A stretch of DNA of 32,914 nt from Stenotrophomonas chelatiphaga (GCF_001431535.1 NZ_LDJK01000056.1:1-32914), one strand, 5' to 3'; shown: positions 24,838 through 32,798, counted from the stretch's first letter. Numbers and translations are program-made. The notes: generated from the letters alone by a model not told the origin.

Positions 24838-25434
24838 ATGTCGGAAACTGTCGCAACCCTTGCCCTGCTTGACGATCCGTTGCGTGAACTGCTTCGCCAA
24901 CATGCCCTCGAAGTGCCTGTGCAGGGCACATTGGCTGACGAATTCAGCACACTTCTTGATGATCCCCTGAATCCTTTCCTGCGCGAACGGCTGGAAGGGC
25001 ATTTCACCGGCAGTGCATGGCTGGTCAGCGCAGACGGGCAACGGATTCTGCTGACCCACCACCGCAAGCTGGATCGCTGGCTGCAGCTCGGTGGCCATGC
25101 CGATGGCGATCGCGACCTGGCCCGCGTGGCGTTGAACGAAGCCGAGGAGGAATCCGGGCTCTCCGGACTGTCGCTGGACGATCCGGCGATCTTCGACCTG
25201 GACAAGCACTGGATCCCCGAGCGTCATGAGGTGCCCGGGCACTGGCACTACGACGTACGTTTCGTGATCCGGGCAGGGGCGTCGGAAGCCTTTGCGATCA
25301 GCGAAGAATCGCTCGCCCTGGCCTGGCGCGACATCGCCCAGCTGGCCGCCGATCCGCAGGCGGACGCATCGCTGCAGCGCATGGCCCGGCGCTGGCTCGG
25401 TAGTGACGGCCGCTGGCCGTCATCCCGACGCTGA
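24838..25434 (+). CDS. NUDIX hydrolase with altered Nudix box and repeat-derived tail
   Basis: The 198-aa product has a Nudix fold. The box at about 86-108 reads GHADGDRDLARVALNEAEEESGL. The ExxEE core that binds metal is intact. However, the box glutamate six residues after the glycine is R, and the arginine before the core is N, so it departs from GX5EX7REUXEEXGU. Such GGHxDGD members form a known Nudix branch without a clear substrate. Residues 1-50 form a helical extension. The start is uncertain: ATG at 24838 fits a GATAAT -10, while 24805 and 24766 are in frame. The last 12 residues (LGSDGRWPSSRR) are encoded by a SMAG repeat at 25400, so the native stop was probably lost to repeat insertion. 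Confidence 0.8.
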   Translation: MSETVATLALLDDPLRELLRQHALEVPVQGTLADEFSTLLDDPLNPFLRERLEGHFTGSAWLVSADGQRILLTHHRKLDRWLQLGGHADGDRDLARVALNEAEEESGLSGLSLDDPAIFDLDKHWIPERHEVPGHWHYDVRFVIRAGASEAFAISEESLALAWRDIAQLAADPQADASLQRMARRWLGSDGRWPSSRR

Positions 25435-25482
25435 CGGCCGCTTGCCGTCATATGTTGGTTGACGGCCAGCGGCCGTCACTAC
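25400..25482. repeat. Inverted SMAG array between NUDIX and serA
   Basis: GTAG (25400-25403) leads into GACGGCC-GCT-GGCCGTC. A middle degenerate hairpin (TGACGGCCGCTTGCCGTCA, about 25432-25450) follows, then GACGGCC-AGC-GGCCGTC (25461-25477) and CTAC (25479-25482). The outer units are mirror images. The array lies between convergent genes, starts inside the NUDIX reading frame and may serve as a two-way terminator. Confidence 0.8.
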
Positions 25483-25503
25483 CGGTACCGGGCCTGACGG
25501 CCC

Positions 25504-26748
25504 TCAGCTGTACAGCACGCGGGTGCGCAGGGTGCCGGGGATCGCGGCCAGTTCATCGCGAACGGCGGCGGCCTGCTCCACGCTGGCGGTGATGTCGATC
25601 ACCACGTAGCCCACCTTCGCGTCGGTGCGAAGGAACTGGCCGTCGATGTTGACGTTGTGGCGCGAGAAGATCTCGTTGACCTTGGACAGCACGCCCGGCA
25701 CGTTGCGGTGGATGTGCAGCAGGCGCAGGCTGCCGTCGTGCTCGGGCAGGGTGACTTCGGGGAAGTTGACCGCGGTCAGGGTGCTGCCGTTGTCGCTGTA
25801 GCGGACCAGCTTGGCCGCCACTTCGATGCCGATGTTGTCCTGTGCTTCCAGCGTGCTGCCGCCCACGTGCGGGGTCAGGATCACGTTGTCGTGCGCGGTC
25901 AGTGGCGATTCGAAGACATCGCCGTTGCCTTTGGGTTCCACCGGGAACACATCCAGTGCCGCGCCGCCGATGTGGCCCGAGCCCAGCGCCGCATCCAGTG
26001 CCGCGATGTCGACGATGGTGCCGCGCGCGGCGTTGATCACATGCGCGCCGCGGCGCATCTTAGCCAGTTCGGTCGCGCCGATCATCCACTGCGTGGCCGG
26101 TGTTTCCGGCACGTGCAGGGTGATGATGTCCGAGCGCTCCAGCAGGTCGTCCAGGCTGACCGCGGCGCGCGCGTTGCCGAGCGCCAGCTTGGCCTCCACG
26201 TCGTGGAAGATCACCTGCAGGCCCAGCGATTCAGCCAGCACGCCCACCTGGGTGCCGATGTGGCCGTAGCCGATGATGCCAAGCGTCTTGCCGCGCACTT
26301 CGTGGCTGCCGGCAGCCGACTTGGACCAGCCGCCGCGGTGGCATTCGGCGTTCTTCTGCGGAATGCCACGGGTCAGCATGATCGCTTCGGCGATCACCAG
26401 CTCGGCCACGCTGCGCGTGTTGGAGTAGGGCGCGTTGAACACCGGGATGCCGGCCAGTTCAGCCGCATCCAGGTCGACCTGGTTGGTGCCGATGCAGAAG
26501 CAGCCCACCGCGATCACGCGCTTGGCCTCGGCCAGCACCTCGGCCGACAGCTGGCTGCGCGAGCGGATGCCGACGATGTGGGCGTCGGCGATGCGCGCCT
26601 TCAGCTCGTCTTCGGGCAGCGCCTTGGAATGCAGTTCGATCTGGCTGTAGCCGGCCGCGGTGAACACGTCCACGGCGGTCTGGCTGACCCCCTCCAGCAA
26701 CAGCACGCGGATATCCTGCTTGGGGTAGGAGGTCTTCTTCGGCGACAT
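25504..26748 (-). CDS. serA: D-3-phosphoglycerate dehydrogenase
   Basis: This 414-aa cytoplasmic enzyme of serine synthesis oxidises 3-phosphoglycerate to 3-phosphohydroxypyruvate and can also reduce 2-oxoglutarate to D-2-hydroxyglutarate. The NAD Rossmann motif is GIIGYGHIGTQVG (157-169). The catalytic residues are R242 (NAARGTIVD), E271 (FPVEPKG) and H294 (LTPHVGGST), two past the E. coli SerA numbers. Residues about 340-414 are the ACT domain that binds serine for feedback inhibition, so this is the E. coli-like short form. The ATG at 26748 gives the E. coli-like N-terminus; no Shine-Dalgarno is visible and the longer frame has no homologous part. It is divergent from a D-2-hydroxyglutarate dehydrogenase-like gene. 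Confidence 0.96.
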   Translation of the reverse strand: MSPKKTSYPKQDIRVLLLEGVSQTAVDVFTAAGYSQIELHSKALPEDELKARIADAHIVGIRSRSQLSAEVLAEAKRVIAVGCFCIGTNQVDLDAAELAGIPVFNAPYSNTRSVAELVIAEAIMLTRGIPQKNAECHRGGWSKSAAGSHEVRGKTLGIIGYGHIGTQVGVLAESLGLQVIFHDVEAKLALGNARAAVSLDDLLERSDIITLHVPETPATQWMIGATELAKMRRGAHVINAARGTIVDIAALDAALGSGHIGGAALDVFPVEPKGNGDVFESPLTAHDNVILTPHVGGSTLEAQDNIGIEVAAKLVRYSDNGSTLTAVNFPEVTLPEHDGSLRLLHIHRNVPGVLSKVNEIFSRHNVNIDGQFLRTDAKVGYVVIDITASVEQAAAVRDELAAIPGTLRTRVLYS

Positions 26749-26920
26749 GGGACGGCACGGCCAGTGGGACAAGGGCTGATCACTATGCCAGATGCGGCCG
26801 CCCATGGTGCACTGCGGAATTGGTTGCAAACGTAGCCATTGCCGCCGCGCGCAGGGGGCTGGACGCTGGCGGGCCGCACTGGCACGCTTTCCCGTTCCGC
26901 CTGCATTTGCCTGGACTGCC

Positions 26921-28309
26921 ATGACCGATCCCCGCGTTGCCGCCCTCCAGCAGGCCGTACCCGACCTGCGCCTGAAGACCGATGCGGCCGATCTGGAGCA
27001 TTACGGGCGCGACTGGACCCGGCGCTGGACCCCGGCGCCGCTGGCGATCGCGCTGCCGGCCAGCGTGGATGAAGTGCAGGCGGTGATGCGCTGGAGTGCC
27101 GCCGAAGGCGTGGCGGTGGTGCCGTCGGGCGGACGCACCGGCCTGTCCGGCGGCGCGGTGGCGGCCAACGGCGAACTCGTGCTGAGCCTTGAGCGCATGA
27201 ACAAGGCGCTGGGCTACGACGCGGTGGACCGGACGCTGGTCGTGCAGGCCGGCATGCCGCTGGAGGCGCTGCACAACGCGGCGCTGGAGCACGGGCTGAT
27301 CTACCCGGTGGACTTCGCCGCACGCGGGTCCTGTTCGATCGGCGGCAACATCGCCACCAATGCCGGGGGGATCCGGGTGATCCGCTACGGCAATACCCGC
27401 GAGTGGATCGCCGGGCTGAAAGTCGTCACCGCTGACGGTGAGCTGCTCGAGCTCAACAAGGGCCTGATCAAGAATTCCAGCGGCTACGACTTCCGCCAGC
27501 TGCTGATCGGCTCGGAAGGCACGCTGGGGGTGATCGTGGAAGCCACGGTGAAGCTGACCGATCCGCCACCGGCCAGCAACGTGATGCTGCTTGCCGTGCC
27601 CAGCTTCGAGGTGCTGATGCAGGTGTTCGCCGCGTTCCGTGCGCGGCTGCAGCTGCAGGCCTTCGAATTCTTCACCGCGCAGGCGCTCACGCACGTGCTG
27701 GCCCATGGTGCGCAGGCGCCGTTCGACGAGGTGCATCCGTTTTACGTGGTGACCGAGTTCGCCGCCGGTGACGAGGCGCAGGAAGCCGCGGCGATGGCGG
27801 CCTTCGAAGACTGCATGGGCAATGGCTGGGTCAGCGACGGCGTGATCAGTGCCAGTGACGCCCAGGCCGCGCAGCTGTGGCGCCTGCGCGAGGGCATCAC
27901 CGAGGCGGTCGCACGCTACAAGCCGTACAAGAACGACGTGTCGGTGCGGATCTCGGCGATGCCCGCGTTCCTCGCCGAAACCCAGGCGCTGATCACCCAG
28001 GCGTACCCGCAGTTCGAGGTGGTGTGGTTCGGCCACATCGGCGATGGCAACCTGCACATCAACGTGCTCAAGCCCGATGACACCGGTGATGCGGAGTTCC
28101 TGCAGCAGTGCGAGCAGGTGACCAAGCTGCTGGCGCAGGTGCTGGCACGCTTCGATGGCAGCATTTCCGCCGAACATGGCATCGGCCTGGTCAAGAAGGC
28201 CTACCTGGACAGCACCCGCGGGCCGGCCGAAATCGCCTTGATGAAGGCCGTCAAGCGCGCGTTCGATCCGCAAGCGCGGCTGAATCCCGGCAAGGTCTTC
28301 GATCTCTGA
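26921..28309 (+). CDS. FAD-linked D-2-hydroxyglutarate dehydrogenase (probable)
   Basis: This 462-aa flavoprotein belongs to the VAO/GlcD family. The FAD-binding domain has PSGGRTGLSGGAV (69-80), GNIATNAGGIRV (142-153) and SSGYDFRQLLIGSEGTLG (186-203). The C-terminal domain carries the metal/substrate residues H372 and H379 (FGHIGDGNLHI) and E418-H419 (SAEHGIGLVKK), close to the numbering I recall for the Pseudomonas enzyme. Being next to serA supports the D-2-hydroxyglutarate role: in pseudomonads this enzyme clears the D-2-hydroxyglutarate made by SerA and passes electrons to an electron-transfer flavoprotein. Glycolate or D-lactate oxidation is the alternative. The ATG at 26921 gives the family length. 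The 172-bp gap to serA must hold both promoters. Confidence 0.88.
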   Translation: MTDPRVAALQQAVPDLRLKTDAADLEHYGRDWTRRWTPAPLAIALPASVDEVQAVMRWSAAEGVAVVPSGGRTGLSGGAVAANGELVLSLERMNKALGYDAVDRTLVVQAGMPLEALHNAALEHGLIYPVDFAARGSCSIGGNIATNAGGIRVIRYGNTREWIAGLKVVTADGELLELNKGLIKNSSGYDFRQLLIGSEGTLGVIVEATVKLTDPPPASNVMLLAVPSFEVLMQVFAAFRARLQLQAFEFFTAQALTHVLAHGAQAPFDEVHPFYVVTEFAAGDEAQEAAAMAAFEDCMGNGWVSDGVISASDAQAAQLWRLREGITEAVARYKPYKNDVSVRISAMPAFLAETQALITQAYPQFEVVWFGHIGDGNLHINVLKPDDTGDAEFLQQCEQVTKLLAQVLARFDGSISAEHGIGLVKKAYLDSTRGPAEIALMKAVKRAFDPQARLNPGKVFDL

Positions 28310-28370
28310 GCTGCCGTTCCGTTGACGGGTCGGGTACGCTCTGCACGACCCCTTCACGAGTAAACCGACG

Positions 28371-28685
28371 ATGACCCGACTGCCTTCGCTGCTGGTTCCT
28401 TTCGCCCTGGCCCTGCTGGTGCTGCCACTGGCCGCAGGTGCATCCAGCTTTGCCGGTACCTCGGCAGGTTCGGCGTCGGGCGCTTCGTCCAATTCCTCCG
28501 GCAGCAGCTCCGGCGATGACAAGGTGATCCTGGCCGCGCGCGATGATGCGGCGGCCTTCGTTGCCAGCGATGGCCAGATCCGTGGTGCCCGCCTGCAGGC
28601 GGCTCTGGTGCACCTGCGCGAACAGGATGCGGCCGCACGCGAAAGCAGCGACCTGGCGCTCGCGCAGGCCTTGCTGGCGCGCTGA
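28371..28685 (+). CDS. Small secreted DUF2388-like protein
   Basis: The 104-aa product has a signal peptide (to about residue 23, AAGAS), then a Ser/Gly-rich linker (SSFAGTSAGSASGASSNSSG) and a conserved core DDKVILAARDDAAAFVASDGQIRGARLQAALVHL. This core matches my memory of the DUF2388 (TIGR02448) family of exported proteins of unknown role, found often in Pseudomonas. The helicase-subunit name sometimes attached to this family is not supported by anything in the sequence. Its stop codon overlaps the next gene's ATG (TGATG), so translation is coupled to the DUF4105 protein. The pair probably works together in the periplasm or envelope. Confidence 0.75.
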   Translation: MTRLPSLLVPFALALLVLPLAAGASSFAGTSAGSASGASSNSSGSSSGDDKVILAARDDAAAFVASDGQIRGARLQAALVHLREQDAAARESSDLALAQALLAR

Positions 28686-30466
28686 TGCCGATGTGCCGCC
28701 ACGCGTGGTTGGCGTGGTGGCTGCTGTGCCTGGCGCCAGCCACGCAGGCGTTCGAGCTGGCGCCTGACCTGCACGGACTGGACGCCGGCGAACGCGCCCG
28801 TGCCCAGCGCGCCGTGGATGCCGTGGTCCAGCGCCTGCCTGATGCGCTGCGCGCGGCGTTGCCGCCGCAGGTGCCGGTGCGCTGGGTGGACACGCTGCCG
28901 GCGCATGTTGCCGGCCGCGCGTTTTCCGGCGACATCCAGCTGCAGCGCGCTCTGCTTGATGACGATGAGGACGCGGCCGGCCGCGCACTGCAGGCCGCGC
29001 TGGTCCATGAACTGGTGCACGTGGCCGATCGCGGGCAGGCCGGTGGCTGGTCAGGCCAGGCGCGCTTCCGCGAACTGGCTGGATGGCAGCGCCGCCCGTG
29101 GAAGCTCGGGCGCAGCCCGAATCGTTTCACTGACCGCAGCCCCGACGATTACGAGCGCCACAGCGCCGCCGAATACCTGGCGGTCAATGCGGAGCACTGG
29201 CTGCTGGATGCGGACTTCGCCTGCCGCCGTCCAGCGCTGGCGAGCTGGCTTTCCGCGACCCTGGGGCCGACCCCACGGCGGGCGGACTGCGATGCCGGCG
29301 TGCCGCTGCTGCAGGCCGGTGCGGAGGAAGGCCTGGTTGAACTGATGCGACTGGATCCGGCACGCGTCTACGCGGTGGATTACCTGTTCGCCGAGAGCGG
29401 TGACGTACCGATGAGCCGCTGGGGCCACAGCATGCTGCGGCTGGTGATCTGCCGCGAGGGCAGGGTGCCCGGACCGGCCTGCCGGTTGGACCTGGACCAG
29501 CACCGGGTGTTGTCGTTCCGCGCGTTCGTGGGCGATGTCGAACTGTCCAGCTGGCGCGGGCTGACCGGTGGCTACCCGTCGCGGTTGTTCGTGCTGCCGC
29601 TGCAGCAGGTGGTGGACGAATACACCAAGGTGGAACTGCGCGGTCTTGCCTCGCTGCCGTTGCAGCTTTCCGCGCAGGAGATCGCCAGCCTGCTCGAGCG
29701 CACCGCGCAGGTGCACTGGAGTTACGACGGTCGTTACTACTTTGTCGGCAACAACTGCGCGGTGGAGACCGCCAAGCTGCTGCAGGCGGGCGTGCCTGCG
29801 CTGCAGGAGGCCGGCATCGAGCGCATCAGCCCGCGTGGGCTGCGGCGCAGGCTGGCGCGGCTGGGCAGGCTGGATGAAAGCGTGCTGGAGGACCGCGCCG
29901 CGGCGCTACGCGATGGCTACTATTTCGAATCCAGCGACGCGCACTACGACCTGCTGTTCGCCGCCGCACGCGACGAGTTGCGGCTGCCGGTTGGCGATGC
30001 GCAGGCGTGGCTGAAGCTGGATGCCGCAACGCGCGCGCCGTGGCTGCAACGCGGCGGCCTGCGTGCCACCGCCGGCCTGATGCTGCTTGAACAGGCCGCC
30101 TTTGGGCGTGCCGAGCTGCGCGCGCGCGACACACTCAAGCGCGCCGTGCTGGCCCAGCGTGACAGCGATGGTGCACGCCAGTTGCAGGCGCTGCTGGAAC
30201 AGGCAGGGCAATGGCTGCAGCCCGGCGCCCTGCTGGGTGGGCCGGGATATGGCCTGCCGCAGGCCGATGAACTAACCACGCTGCAGCCCCGCCTGCTGGC
30301 GGCATCGACGCAGGCACCGCAGGCATGGAAGCAGTTGCGATTGCAGATGCGCGCAGGCTTGCCATCGGCGCAGCGCAAAGAACTGGATGTGCTGGATGCC
30401 AACGTGCAGGCACTCGGCGCGCATCTGCGTGCGCAGGCGGCGGCACCCGCTGCGGCAGGAAGCTGA
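28685..30466 (+). CDS. Exported DUF4105 (Lnb-like) protein with an HExxH domain
   Basis: The 593-aa product has a signal peptide to about residue 22. Residues 25-200 carry HELVHVADR (108-116), a HExxH zinc-peptidase-like motif, and possible third ligands E163 or E170 (HSAAEYLAVNAEHW). Residues about 228-400 match DUF4105, the family related to Lnb, with H248 (RWGHSMLRL) and C358 (GNNCAVETAKLL) as a likely Cys-His pair. Lnb of Gram-positives transfers an acyl chain between lipoprotein positions. Whether these proteobacterial members act on lipids or peptides is unknown. The C-terminal 190 residues are helical and Ala/Leu/Gln-rich. The 1-nt overlap with the DUF2388 gene implies a joint role in the cell envelope. 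Confidence 0.8.
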   Translation: MPMCRHAWLAWWLLCLAPATQAFELAPDLHGLDAGERARAQRAVDAVVQRLPDALRAALPPQVPVRWVDTLPAHVAGRAFSGDIQLQRALLDDDEDAAGRALQAALVHELVHVADRGQAGGWSGQARFRELAGWQRRPWKLGRSPNRFTDRSPDDYERHSAAEYLAVNAEHWLLDADFACRRPALASWLSATLGPTPRRADCDAGVPLLQAGAEEGLVELMRLDPARVYAVDYLFAESGDVPMSRWGHSMLRLVICREGRVPGPACRLDLDQHRVLSFRAFVGDVELSSWRGLTGGYPSRLFVLPLQQVVDEYTKVELRGLASLPLQLSAQEIASLLERTAQVHWSYDGRYYFVGNNCAVETAKLLQAGVPALQEAGIERISPRGLRRRLARLGRLDESVLEDRAAALRDGYYFESSDAHYDLLFAAARDELRLPVGDAQAWLKLDAATRAPWLQRGGLRATAGLMLLEQAAFGRAELRARDTLKRAVLAQRDSDGARQLQALLEQAGQWLQPGALLGGPGYGLPQADELTTLQPRLLAASTQAPQAWKQLRLQMRAGLPSAQRKELDVLDANVQALGAHLRAQAAAPAAAGS

Positions 30467-30547
30467 ACACGGCGCGCTGCGGTTCCCGTGGCGTTGACGG
30501 TGCAGATGGTAGCGTCATGTGCTGTTGAATGAAGTCGAGGAGCGCAC

Positions 30548-31009
30548 ATGCGTCCATCTCTTTTCCTGTTGCCCACCGTGCTGGTGGTTGCACTTGCCGT
30601 CGCCTGCCAGCCTGCGGCGGATCCGAACGCCGGCGGCGAGGGCACCGCCGCTGGGCCGGCTGCCGCGCCGGTGGCCGAGGCGGAGCCTGCTGTTGCGGCG
30701 CCGACCGCAAATGATGCCTTCCGCGCAGTGGGCACCGAGCCGGTCTGGATGGCCGAGGTCGGTGCGGGCGGCGACACTGCGCTGCGGGTCGAGGTGGATT
30801 ACGGCCAGACACATTACGAGGTGGCGGCCCCCACGCACGGGCCGGATGGCTGGGCCGGTGCGGCCGCCGATGGCACCCCGATCAAGCTGAGTGTGCAGCG
30901 CGTGCCGTGCCAGCATGACGGCAGTGGGGAGATGGCCGATGCGAAGGCGATGCTGACCGTGGGCACGCGCCAGCTGCACGGCTGCGGGAGCTTCAGCGCG
31001 GCGCAGTGA
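30548..31009 (+). CDS. Small putative lipoprotein
   Basis: The product has 153 aa. The N-terminus MRPSLFLLPTVLVVALAVAC looks like a lipoprotein signal with Cys20, although position -3 is Ala and the lipobox is therefore not ideal. A low-complexity Ala/Pro/Glu spacer runs to about residue 55, followed by a folded part starting FRAVGTEPVWMAEVG. This resembles COG3650-type envelope proteins (G-x-EP-x-W near the domain start). Cysteines in VPCQH and LHGCG could form a disulfide. GAGGAG lies 5 nt before the ATG, a strong site. TTGACG at 30494-30499 may be its -35. No catalytic residues are evident; the function is unknown. Confidence 0.75.
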   Translation: MRPSLFLLPTVLVVALAVACQPAADPNAGGEGTAAGPAAAPVAEAEPAVAAPTANDAFRAVGTEPVWMAEVGAGGDTALRVEVDYGQTHYEVAAPTHGPDGWAGAAADGTPIKLSVQRVPCQHDGSGEMADAKAMLTVGTRQLHGCGSFSAAQ

Positions 31010-31059
31010 TCCGAGCGCCACAGCATCGGCAGGGCAGGTGGTTGGCGGGACGGGCTGGC

Positions 31060-31132
31060 TGTGCAGGACACGCCGTGAATCCGTCCATGGAGGCTCGCTG
31101 TTGCCATCCATGGCAACAGACGGTCCTGCACA
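31060..31132. repeat. Nested palindromic element 1
   Basis: The outer arms TGTGCAGGAC (31060-31069) and GTCCTGCACA (31123-31132) pair perfectly. Inside are TCCATGGA (31084-31091) and CTGTTGCCAT-CC-ATGGCAACAG (31098-31119). Folded, this is an outer stem enclosing two hairpins. It lies in the 366-bp gap between the lipoprotein and the EF-P-like gene. Similar palindromes recur in Xanthomonadaceae genomes as I remember them, but this is unchecked. Confidence 0.6.
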
Positions 31133-31239
31133 ACCACCCCGTCCCATCTTCGACAGGTCCACGGTGGCCATGCAACCCGCGACCGCTTCTTTCTCCCCTA
31201 TCCGCGGCTGGGGCCACCGGAAACTGTCCGGGGCCGGGG

Positions 31240-31326
31240 GGCTGGGCTGCAGGGGACCGTCGTAAGGCAGGAGCCGAACACGAGCCTACAGGGACGTACT
31301 TGCGGCGTGTCCACTGCAGCCCAGCC
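31240..31326. repeat. Nested palindromic element 2
   Basis: The outer arms GGCTGGGCTGCAG (31240-31252) and CTGCAGCCCAGCC (31314-31326) pair perfectly over 13 bp and enclose about 61 bp with weaker internal pairing. It has the same layout as element 1 and follows it by about 107 bp. The rest of the 31010-31375 gap shows no gene. Confidence 0.55.
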
Positions 31327-31375
31327 GCCCGGCCGAGTCCATGTGTGGCCACCGCGAAAACAACGACCTGGATAA

Positions 31376-31942
31376 TCAGTCGGCGCGACCGCCGAACTCG
31401 CCGGTGGTGGTGTTGACCAGCACGCGTTCGCCGTTGGCGATGTACTCCGGCACCATGATTTCCAGGCCGGTGCTCAGCTTGGCCGGCTTCGGACGCTTGG
31501 TGGCGGTGCCGCCCTTCATTTCCGGCGGGGTTTCCACCACTTCCAGCACCACGCTGGTGGGCAGCTGGATGGCGACCGGCTGGTCGTCGATCACCTGCAC
31601 GTAGATGCCGGCCAGGCCGTCGGTGATGTAGCCGGCGTCATCGCCGATCACGTCCGCATCCAGGGTGTAGGGGGTGTAATCCTCGTCGTCCATGAACACG
31701 AACGCCTCGCCATCCTTGTACGAATAGGTCGACAGGCGGCGCAGCAGTTCCACTTCCGGCAGGTTGTCATCGGAATCGAAACTGGCGTCGAGCTTGTTGC
31801 CGCCCGGCACGCTGTACATGATGAAACGGAAGCGGACGTTGCCGCCGCGGCCCTGCGGCGAGCTGCGCTCGATGTCGCGGATCTGGTACACGCCGTTGTT
31901 GTATTCGACGACGTTGCCCTTCTTGATATCGCTGGCTTTCAT
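31376..31942 (-). CDS. efpL: Elongation factor P-like protein (YeiP/EfpL)
   Basis: The 188-aa translation factor has the three beta-domains of the EF-P family: a KOW-like domain from residue 1 ([16 protein letters not shown]), a middle OB domain and a C-terminal OB domain ([26 protein letters not shown]). The loop that reaches the peptidyl-transferase centre reads [11 protein letters not shown], with Arg32 at the tip. True EF-P has a modifiable Lys or an Arg in another context. The SPxxRG form matches E. coli YeiP/EfpL, where Arg33 acts unmodified. It should relieve ribosome stalling at proline-rich and some other motifs. The start at 31942 has no Shine-Dalgarno. It is 49 bp after the short-chain dehydrogenase gene on the same strand, with a hairpin between. 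Confidence 0.92.
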   Translation of the reverse strand: MKASDIKKGNVVEYNNGVYQIRDIERSSPQGRGGNVRFRFIMYSVPGGNKLDASFDSDDNLPEVELLRRLSTYSYKDGEAFVFMDDEDYTPYTLDADVIGDDAGYITDGLAGIYVQVIDDQPVAIQLPTSVVLEVVETPPEMKGGTATKRPKPAKLSTGLEIMVPEYIANGERVLVNTTTGEFGGRAD

Positions 31943-31965
31943 GGTGGTGTAGGTCGGTTGGGGGA

Positions 31966-31984
31966 GGGCGCCGTCCCGGCGCCC
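31966..31984 (-). other. Hairpin between the dehydrogenase and efpL genes
   Basis: GGGCGCC-GTCCC-GGCGCCC forms a 7-bp stem 7 nt past the dehydrogenase stop codon. No T-run follows on the minus strand, so full termination is unlikely; it may reduce read-through into efpL. Confidence 0.45.
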
Positions 31985-31991
31985 GGGGGAA

Positions 31992-32762
31992 TCACTTCGG
32001 AGCGAGCCGGGTGGCGCCGTCCAGGCGGATGGTCTCGCCGTTGAGGTAGGTGTTGCCCAGAATGTAAGCGACCAGGCTGGCGAAGTCTTCCGGCTTGCCC
32101 AGCCGCGACGGGAACGGGATGGAGGCGGCCAGTGACTGCTGCACGGCCGGCGGCATGCCATCGACCATCGGGGTCCAGAACACGCCGGGTGCGATGGTGT
32201 TGACACGGATGCCGAAGCGCGAGAGTTCGCGCGCCATCGGCAGCGTCATCGAGACCACGCCGCCCTTGGAGGCGGCATAGGCGGCCTGTCCGATCTGCCC
32301 TTCGTAGGCGGCGATGCTGGCGGTGTTGATGATCACGCCGCGCTCGCCGTCCGTACCGGCGTCGTTGTGCTGGATGCGGTTGGCCGCGGCCTTGGCGACG
32401 TTGAAGCTGCCGACCAGGTTGACCATCACCGTGCTCTGGAAGCCGGACAGCGGCATCGGGCCTTCCTTGCCGAGCACGCGGCCGGCGCCGAGGATGCCGG
32501 CGCAGTTCACTGCCACGTTGAGTCCGCCGAGGAAGGCGTGGGCCTGTTCGATGGCTTCGGCCACGGCGGCTTCATCGCTGACGTTGACTTGCTGGTAGGA
32601 GGCGTTCGCCTGTCCCAGCGCGGCGACGGCGGCGGCGCCTTTCTCATCGTTGAGGTCGAACAGCGCGACCTTGCCGCCCTGGGCGACGAGATGTTCGGCC
32701 ACGGCAAGGCCGAGGCCGGAGACACCACCGGTGATGACGGCACGTACGTTGGACAACTGCAT
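31992..32762 (-). CDS. Short-chain dehydrogenase, 3-hydroxyacyl-CoA dehydrogenase type II-like
   Basis: This 256-aa classical SDR has the NAD-binding TGGVSGLG (11-18), NCAG (86-89) and the catalytic set N116, S149, Y162 and K166 ([10 protein letters not shown]). [23 protein letters not shown] and [14 protein letters not shown] are typical of the HSD17B10/type II 3-hydroxyacyl-CoA dehydrogenase branch, which oxidises short or branched 3-hydroxyacyl-CoA in beta-oxidation and isoleucine breakdown. Substrate is inferred from the branch only. The ATG at 32762 has AGGA 9 nt upstream; the TTG at 32783 is possible but less well placed. TAGAAT at 32798-32793 (minus) is a good -10 about 30 nt upstream. 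Confidence 0.88.
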   Translation of the reverse strand: MQLSNVRAVITGGVSGLGLAVAEHLVAQGGKVALFDLNDEKGAAAVAALGQANASYQQVNVSDEAAVAEAIEQAHAFLGGLNVAVNCAGILGAGRVLGKEGPMPLSGFQSTVMVNLVGSFNVAKAAANRIQHNDAGTDGERGVIINTASIAAYEGQIGQAAYAASKGGVVSMTLPMARELSRFGIRVNTIAPGVFWTPMVDGMPPAVQQSLAASIPFPSRLGKPEDFASLVAYILGNTYLNGETIRLDGATRLAPK

Positions 32763-32792
32763 TGCACGGTCCTGCTGGTTCAAGAGCCCGCG

Positions 32793-32798
32793 ATTCTA
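32793..32798 (-). promoter_or_regulatory. Probable -10 of the short-chain dehydrogenase gene
   Basis: TAGAAT on the minus strand would give a leader of about 24 nt before the ATG at 32762. A matching -35 is not evident. Confidence 0.4.

Noticed and set aside
28371..28685. Holliday-junction helicase subunit, a name sometimes given to DUF2388 proteins
   Set aside because: The protein is a small secreted one with no nucleotide-binding motif.
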